Assembly (NCBI GenBank): GCA_002005505.1
Contig: KV908377.1
Span: 215,001 to 279,000, forward strand
Reading direction: 5' to 3'
Length of the DNA stretch: 64,000 nt
DNA from: Botryococcus braunii
Taxonomy: Eukaryota > Chlorophyta > Trebouxiophyceae
The notes beneath the pieces were generated by a model that ran no database searches, was not told where the DNA came from, and saw nothing but the letters and a program-made list of their open reading frames with translations. Each line of letters starts with the position of its first letter. Position 1 is the stretch's first letter. Shown piece after piece: positions 56,948-64,000 of the stretch. Made by a program: the position numbers and the translations under genes.

Positions 56948-57758
56948 TATGTGGAGCAAACGTGACAGACACCGTAATTCTGACAGACTATGGGAACGGA
57001 ACTTGCACGGCGGTGTACCTCTCCGCAACCTCCATTCTCAGCTCCTGCAACGCCCCGCTGTTTCCCACGGCGTGTGGAGCCCTGAACGCCAGCCTCGCCA
57101 TCTACCTGGAGCAGGGTGAGGCCAGCCTTCCCTTCACTGCCAACGTGGACCAGTATCTGTCGAGATTGGGCCTCGGCGACATCGAAGTTATCTTTGGGGA
57201 GCTCAGTATCTATGTCAGCCGGATCAAGACTGCCACTGGAGCCATCCGGCCTGAATTTTTAGCAAATCTGCAGCAGTCCGGCACCGTTACCATCCGCGAA
57301 TGCGAAGATTGCAAGGCTTTCCCTCGGCAGCCACCCCATCAGCCAATCCTTGGGGGTTTGCCGGGACTGAGGAGGCTGTACCAGATTTATTCGCCGTATT
57401 CGAGTCTCACCACCCAAGGCCTAAACGAGCTGGTCTTTGAAAGTACTGCATTCCCAGACCTCACCTCATTCAGTGGTTTGAAGTGCCCTCCTGACGGCAT
57501 TGGTGCATTCCGGAACCCGTACCTGGCTTCATTCCAGGGTCTGAATGGGTTAGCAGCCCCATCAACAGAAGGTTACTCCGTAGTGGCCGCAGGAAGCGGC
57601 CCCTTCACATCTGTGGAGTCGCTGGCCACCTTGAAAGCAGTCATCGGGTGCGAAGCAGGCGCCAGTCACATGACACTAGAAATTCCTGTCGGTTGCAACC
57701 AGACTCTCACGACGGGCGCACATGTTTGCAGCTTCAAAGGCACAAAGCTTCCTTGCAG
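56948..57758 (+). CDS. L3: divergent L-domain exon
   Basis: 811 bp, acceptor GTGCAG/TATG, donor CTTGCAG/GTATGC, phase 1 to 2 like L1 and L2. VCGANVTDTVILTDYGNGTC, CGALNASLAIYLEQG, VDQYLSRLGLGDIEVI, GGLPGLRRLYQIYSPY, STAFPDLTSFSGLKCPP, SFQGLNGLAAP, GSGPFTSVESLATLKAVIGC, IPVGCNQTLTTGAHVC, KLPCR. No Pro-rich or Cys-rich partner exons were recognised nearby, so this is either part of a third divergent gene or an orphan exon. Confidence 0.7.
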
Positions 57759-57822
57759 GTATGCCCAACAGCTTACGGCAAGTGCGCACAGAAATTCCTC
57801 AAATGTGTGTGTGTGCGCGCGC

Positions 57823-57882
<60 letters not shown>

Positions 57883-60765
57883 AAACCCGAAGAAGTCGTT
57901 CTTGAAGTCAAAATCGTTGGGGGTTATGCCTACAGTTGGAAATCCACTTCCAAATAATCTACACCGGGAATTGAAAGTGTTATCTTGATATTTTCCTGCT
58001 CATCAAAATTTCCGGAGCCCCCCCCCCCCCCCCACACAACTTTCCACCGTCCTTGAGGCCCTTACGTAGGATGGAAGTCCGAGGACCTATCTTTTGGGTC
58101 CCTGATTGGACCAACCACACACAGTTAACATGCTTGTCATTGCCACTCTTGTGTAGCTTCCCATGCAAGTGCCTCAGGATGCCCTCCTGCATATCTTGTA
58201 CTGTCACAAGACACCATTATGCAGATACAATGGACCACCCAACTCAGGTGCCGGGGCTTCTCACTTTAAACCTCACAAGCGTATTCAATAATCAATAGAG
58301 ACACCATCATGCAGGTCCGTGTTCCTATCCACACCACGCCCAATAGGGGCTTGCATACACTCCTATGCACAATTGAGTAGACTCTAGTTTATGTCTAATG
58401 ATAATGGCTGTGGTGGTGACAGTGCAAGCCCATAACGTGGCCAGGAAGATACATCGGCGCAGCCAGCAGCCCGGAGAGTAGGTATTCAATTGATATCCAG
58501 TGTGCCCGTCTCTGGTATTTGAAACAAAGGAATTGTGGTCTGTAGGCTCGTTTTTTCTGATCAGGTCAAGAAGTAAGTGGTCATGACGAGGCAACATAGG
58601 ACGTATCAGATGTACTAATTCTGTTCTCGAAAGTGGATGTTCACTGAAGGACACTAAACTATAAGCAGTCTGACCATTGATATGTTAATGAGAGCTTGAT
58701 GCATGGTTCGAAATGCTTCGAGTCCCTGAACATTTGAAGATCACGTGATACACATATAGATGTGCATCATGTGACTTATATGTCGAAGTGCACTGGTTGA
58801 CGTGGTAGGTCCATGTTCCAGGAAGGCACAAGCTTCGACGCGCAGCTTTTCAAATAGACGGTACTGATTTCAGGTGCCTGCATACGCGATGAGAAGGTAC
58901 AATCAAGTAGACTAGCTGCGGAATTCAAGATAATTTGTATCCACTGTAAGGCGAAAAGAAGCGTGTCATCCACGCTTTACGAAGAAACAGGATGCCCACT
59001 GTCTTTTTTTGAAGTGGGGCAGATCAAAGAAGAGCGAGTAGGCTGTGCCTTGCGCTCGACAGTTGCTCTCTGAAGAAGACTTTGTCGCTGAACCCAAAGA
59101 CCATGAAAAGGGTTGGCACTGATGACTCTGAGATCCTGAATCAGGACTCTGTGTGCAGTGTAAGATGTGTTCGTATTCGGAAAGTTTGCCGCTCCTTGCA
59201 GGCCCCAACTGGATTAGTTTATTGTTATCTCGTACTCAGAGTACGGAGGACGCCACTGAGAAATTGTCGCAAGCCCACGAACATATATGGCTAGCAGCCG
59301 TGTTTATCCCAGGAAGCTAGGCTAGACTGACGAGGACGTTGTTGCAGGGTTGTTTAGAGCCATTCTAACTCCCTCATGGGTGGATGCCAGTTGTCCAGAA
59401 ATCTACTTAACCTAGCACACCGTCTTGCTTGGTTAACGTTGTTTGGCTGGTAATAACTGGCGACTGGGAAGTTGTCCATCCCTCGACCATCTTCTAGATC
59501 GCGTTACAGTAGCAGACATGCGTGCGCCTGACCATCACTCACTTGATGCCAAGGTATTTTACCAACTCAGTTGAGTGCAAGTGGTGGCGGGTCGTCGATA
59601 AGAAGTGGAGGGCGACAGAGGCATGCGGAAAGAGAAATGGCCACGTTTAGTGGAAGGTGAAGGTTTTATTGAAACAGCACAACTCATGTTTGACGCAGTG
59701 GCTGGAATTGAGAGGCTCAGACTCGAAAATGAGTAATGTTGGTCTCTGCAGATTGAAGATTTGCGTGGTGACAATATTTCTCTGAAATCGCACCGAGCCC
59801 CTGTCCACCCGTAGTAGGCAGTGAACTGTGCCCTGCAATAACGCTAGCGCTTTCCATGATCATAAGGGTTAAGTAGGTGATGCTTGAAGAACACTGAACT
59901 TAACGCTTAGTACTTTATGTATGGCTACGCGCTTTAATGCCAGTATCACTTTTTGGTGAAGCTATTCTGCAGGATGCTCTAGTATAGAATACATTGAACA
60001 AATTTGTGCAATTTTTAAAGATGAACTACCTTTCTTACTAGCTTTCACATGTCCCCTCATGCCGATGTCCGGCCAACATGGTCCATAACCGGTTGATATC
60101 ATCCTCTTATAGAAGCTATTGTCGAAAACTGAGATAACTCTTTTGGTGTTGCAATATTGCAGTTACAGTGTGCAGGACAGGGTCGTATGGACCTGAGATG
60201 CGGTGACACTATAATTGCTATCTCGCGTCAGTTGTCAAGAACGGGCCCCGGGGGCCTGCCTGCCCAAGACTTCTGAGTAGTCATCAATCGTAATGTGAGT
60301 TCGTCATGGCCAGGGCTGTCGTCCTGTTGTGTATTGAGGGGACATGAGGTACGTATCCGGATGTACAGTGTCACGTACGTATGTATGTATCCCCAAGTAT
60401 ACTTTGTGGTTTTAGGCACGTCACTTGGCTAATCGAGCAGACAAAGAAAACGCCTGCAACAAGACGTACAATTGTACCTGGTGCACCGGTAACACGATAA
60501 AGTGCACAGCAGGAGTAGAATCCAAACTTGCAAGCTGTAAGTAACACCCGGCGAGCAGCCAGACGGCGACTCACAGTGGCCGCAATAATAAAACTGGCCA
60601 GATGCGCGACAAAATATCCCTCCACATGCTCAAGAAGATGTACATCTTCTTGAGCAATGATGGCTTGGTTCACAAGCATGTGAAGCCTCTGCGACAAGGA
60701 CAGTGCATCAGCATGCAGCCCTCCAAACGTTTCGAATTAAAAGTCTTGGAAGGCCACAGGCGGTT
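57759..60765. other. Unassigned 3-kb region
   Basis: (GT)n at 57817-57880 with a CG start, poly-C at 58020-58033, and a 30-bp perfect palindrome at 60627-60656. Minus frames at 58325-58654 and 60371-60697 have no recognised domain. Nothing else supported. Confidence 0.5.
60627..60656. repeat. 30-bp perfect palindrome
   Basis: TGCTCAAGAAGATGT and its exact complement meet without a spacer. Confidence 0.9.
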
Positions 60766-61690
60766 GTTGACCACATAGCGTGTCTGCTTGTCTTGGGCAG
60801 AACGCACGGCGGCCCCACCCGGCACGAAGTGCTGAAGTTCGCGACGGTGAGTGGTGACGAGCCAACGATGTCGATGTAGAGGTTGCGACCCTCCTCTCAC
60901 ACGTGGAGGCAGAGGTCTGCGCGACGGCCCTCCTGCCCAGGGACAGGGATGGAAAAGGCTGGTTCCGGGTGACGCGCTGACAAGCAGAGGTAAGTATGGG
61001 CGATCGGCGACCCTGAATTGGCAGACAGGTCGTTACAAGAGCTGAAGCGACTGTCCAGTGCGACTGTCTGCTTCAACAATGAGAGGGCATTAGCATTGGC
61101 AATTGCTCGATTCCGAGCACGCTGAAATTGCTGCTCGTTTCCTGTACTTCGCCGAGCGAATGCGGATACCCTCTAAGACTGAGTCTGTACCCCCATGTCC
61201 GTGGCCTCTGCGCCCTTGAGGATCATTGTGGCCACTTGAGGAGGAGGGGAAGTCCACAATGGACTCCACATCCGTCCAGCCACTACGGCACGATGCCCTA
61301 GGGCTTGGGGCTTTAGAGAGAAAAGTGAATATATCAGTCTCAGGCCCCCGGAGCCCGAGTAGTCACGTGTCGACAGCCGAAACAGCTGCAGGTGTAAAAA
61401 ATATATTGATCGGGCGAAAATATGTGTGAAAGGCAAGAGAACAACAAGAAACACAAACAAGGGGAGCAGACAGAGGGGCAGAGGGCCCCGGAGAGAGAGG
61501 AGGGGGGGGAGGGAGAGAAAAAGGTGGGAGAGAGAGAGAGAGAGAGGGGTGGGGAGGGGGGCTTTGAGGAGCAATCGAGCGGCTACTAGCCTCCGGCTAG
61601 ACTAGAGGGCCCTCGAGCGGGGCGGGCCCCCACTGGGGCCCCCCAGTCGAGGCCAAATTCGATGGCGACGCCGACGAGTTGACGGCGACG
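60766..61690 (+). repeat. Locus duplicate, uninterrupted copy
   Basis: Homologue of 15306-16188 plus 44015-44050, leading without a hAT into the conserved segment upstream of gene C. GA-rich DNA at 61495-61560. Confidence 0.8.
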
Positions 61691-61930
61691 ACCCTTTCGA
61701 CTATTTCAAATGCTACCCAGCTGTACGACGTGCAGGTATACAATCCGGTGCACAGTAAACGGAACACAATTATCCTGAATGTCGACCCCAACCACTTCGT
61801 ATTTGTTACTGCACCACCTCCATGCAAAAAGGGCTTATTTTTCTTGGTTGCTTGGAGCATTCACCCCGTCCTTGCCGAAAGTGTCCGGCATTCTCGCAAA
61901 CCGGTAGTGACTAGCCAGATTAAGTATATT
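61691..61930 (+). other. Conserved segment upstream of gene C
   Basis: Plus frame STISNATQLYDVQVYNPVHS, NVDPNHFVFVTAPPPCKKG is open here, unlike at gene B. The opposite strand is also open (NTKWLGSTFRIIVF). Function unknown. Confidence 0.42.
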
Positions 61931-62093
61931 GAGTTGGTGGAGCATGTGTACCTTATTACATGTAGCAACTAGACTTTGAGCTTCTACAAGTATTATAATG
62001 AGCCCTGGCTCACAGGTTCGACACTTACAATCAAGGAACTTGCTTTGTGCGTCAACTAATTCTTGGGTGACTCTTTGATGATTTGAATCGCAG

Positions 62094-62398
62094 GTACTCT
62101 TCTTGTGCATTCTCGCCTCGGTTGCGTGGGGCGGAAATGCAATCTTCAATGTTGAGTTTGAGGGTTTGAACGGGGCCGGCACCCTTCTCCGAGCCCTTAA
62201 GAACGGGAAGAACTGTTCCCAGAGCTATGAGAACTGCCCCGATACATTTTCAGTTGTAGCTGACAGTGCAGACCCGTCTTGTTTCTACTTTTGTAGCTGG
62301 AGAGGAAATGACTGTCGCGCCTGCTGCGCTTCGGGCGAGGTTTATACTCCTGGCACTGCTAACGAGCCGCTGGGATTCTGCGAAATTTCCGGCGTCTC
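62094..62398 (+). CDS. Gene C exon: Cys-rich head
   Basis: Acceptor AATCGCAG/GTA, donor GTCTC/GTAAGT. VLFLCILASVAWGG then a Cys cluster as in gene A. Restores the reading lost in gene B. Confidence 0.72.
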
Positions 62399-64000
62399 GT
62401 AAGTATCTTCTTAACTTTGGGACCTCGAACAGAGTGCAATCGATCGCAGTGTGGTGAAATGGGGCTTTGTGACGGAGTAGCACATAGAGCACACCAAACT
62501 TTGGGTCAAGGGAAGTGGTCAGCGGTCAGCGGAGGCACATATTACCTCGGGAGAGAATTGGAAACAGATAAATGTTTAATCCTTTGTCAGTCTACATGTA
62601 GCAGAGACCTTGTAGTTGGAAATACCGGTCATGCGACTTAACCTCTGATATTACACAGGCGTCTACTTGTACAACATGATCTGGCCTGCCATACACATGA
62701 AACTTTCAAGAAAGACAGGACCTTCAAGATCTCCTATATATCGCTTGGTGGAAATAAACAGCAGTTTCTTCTTGGTCCAGTTTAACAACTTTCTAAACTC
62801 ATTTATTGGTGTGACATGTCTGGGAATCCACATCATGTAAATAGATCATCTCAATTAAGGCCATGGCATGGTGGTAATCTTCCAGTCCGATAATCCGGTC
62901 CTTTGTAAATCACAGAATGCTTTGATCTTGGCAGGGCACCTTCTCCTCCAGCTGGCAAGCCACCTCCTCCAGCTGGCAAGCCACCACCACCAGCCAGCCT
63001 TCCCCCCCCTTTCCCTCCACCCTTTCCCTCTCCACCCCCAGTGCCCCCCCCACCAGCAGTTTGTCCGAAGACCTTTACTGCTAGCCCAGGTGTGGTCACC
63101 TCCCTTCTTCACGCAGTACGATGATCCGGAGATACAATTGATCTCAAGGGTACTGCTTAGAACTTGTGCGATTGGTTGTCACTATTTGTGAAGCCTGATT
63201 GGCTGGTTTTATGTCCATAGTTGACCCTTAAAATTCGTCTGCGTTGTGCCACCAGCAGTGGTGGGGAAGATTGCTATCCATGTCAATCTCATCGCATTGG
63301 AACCTGTTGGAAAGCTAGCTAGGCTCAAATCTCATATTGGAAGCTGCCTGGACTTAAATTTTGCGGCGTGAGGCAATTTGAATTCGGTTTCAGACTTTGA
63401 CGGTTACCTTCCTTGCAGTCTGTGGCACAACCGCTCAGATTATCCGAGTCTATGACTTCGGCGACAAGACCTGTGAGGTGCGTCTGCGGGACGGCGGAGG
63501 TCAGGTGACAGGGAACTGTACCAACCCAATCACACTGTACCAGCAAGTTTGCGGGCTCCTGAACGCTCGCCTCTACCTGTACTTTTACAATGCCAGGAAT
63601 CTTTCGGCCGCCGCATACGAAGCCAACATGGGGAAATGGCTCCAAAACCTCGGGCTCGATTCAGTGCGGATACTGAACAGTGCTTTGACAGTAACTGTCG
63701 AACATAACGTTGGAGGCTCCAGACTTCCAATCCCTACGCCCATCGCACCCGTCTTCCTCTCAAGCCTCGTCCAGGCCTCCTCCGTCCAAGTCCTGGAATT
63801 TCTTAATGGTCGGGTAGACAAGCGTGTGCTGACAGCGCTCCCCGGGCTCAGCAGCCTGTACCAACTCTTTGAAGGGCCCCAGGCTACCTTCATCGATGTG
63901 TTCGGCACTGCTTTCACCAACATGACCTCCTTTTCGGGGCTGACATGCCCTCCAACAATCATATTTGCTGAGTTCAACCCCAACCTGACGAGCTTTGCCG
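62094..64000 (+). CDS. Gene C: modular secreted L-domain protein, cut by window end
   Basis: Exons: Cys-rich 62094-62398 (305 bp, frame intact, CASGEVYTPGTANEPLGFC), Pro-rich 62935-63089 (155 bp, PSPPAGKPPPPAGKPPPP, VCPKTFTASPG) and L1 63419 to the window end (VYDFGDKTCEVRLRDGGGQ, LGLDSVRILNSALTV, LPGLSSLYQLFEG, NMTSFSGLTCPP). All visible splice sites and phases match gene A, so this copy looks functional. The initiating exon upstream is not identified. Confidence 0.73.
63419..64000 (+). CDS. Gene C exon: L1 domain, partial
   Basis: Phase-1 start after CTTGCAG. Open to the edge; slightly more diverged from B than B2 is (EHNVGGSRLPIPTP, LNGRVDKRVLTALPG). Confidence 0.75.

Overview
The window looks like nuclear DNA of a green alga or a close green-lineage relative. 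It has GT-AG introns, secreted proteins with long Pro/Ser-Pro linkers of the cell-wall hydroxyproline-rich glycoprotein type, and Copia elements whose primer sites match the anticodon arm of a plant-type initiator tRNA-Met. The exact species cannot be read from the sequence.

Two kinds of content fill it. The first is a family of modular secreted-protein genes: gene A (minus, about 107-3227, running off the left edge), genes B and B2 (plus, 44479-49981 and 50146-54728, a tandem duplication of about 4.8 kb), a divergent single domain exon L3 (56948-57758) and gene C (plus, 62094 to the right edge). Their order is a Cys-rich exon, Pro-rich exon 1, L1 domain exon, Pro-rich exon 2, L2 domain exon, then two short Cys-containing exons. 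Domain exons run from phase 1 to phase 2 and linker exons from phase 2 to phase 1, so domain-linker pairs can be duplicated without breaking the frame.

The second is a transposon island of about 40 kb (3.8-44.0 kb) between gene A and gene B. Left cluster: a 612-bp hAT-type MITE (3805-4416), then a decayed minus-strand Copia (Copia-3, 4781 to about 15295) carrying a truncated Ty3 chromovirus (6894-9740) and a 5'-truncated plus-strand Copia (Copia-2a, about 10490-14535), which is itself split by a solo LTR (12077-12695). Right cluster: a hAT element (16189-44014) whose transposase is split by Copia-2b (17841-41585). Copia-2b is split by Copia-1 (23572-40572), and Copia-1 is split by an unusual Ty3-like element (29743-39415). 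Clear 5-bp duplications mark most nested junctions. The sequence left of the hAT (15306-16188) has a homologue at 60766-61690, upstream of gene C, where no hAT is present.

Four things stand out. (1) The Ty3-like element encodes gag, protease, a Dam-like adenine methyltransferase domain, RT, RNase H and a PHD finger, with no recognisable integrase, and has an A1-ORF-B1-A2-B2 end layout. (2) LTRs of four Copia-type families contain a 138-146 bp direct repeat whose first copy ends in CAG/GT and second in CAG, which looks like an intron inside the LTR; the two LTRs of Copia-2b differ by exactly this segment. (3) Copia-1 and Copia-3 share a conserved small ORF between primer site and gag. (4) The modular gene family is dispersed, inverted and partly decayed around the island.
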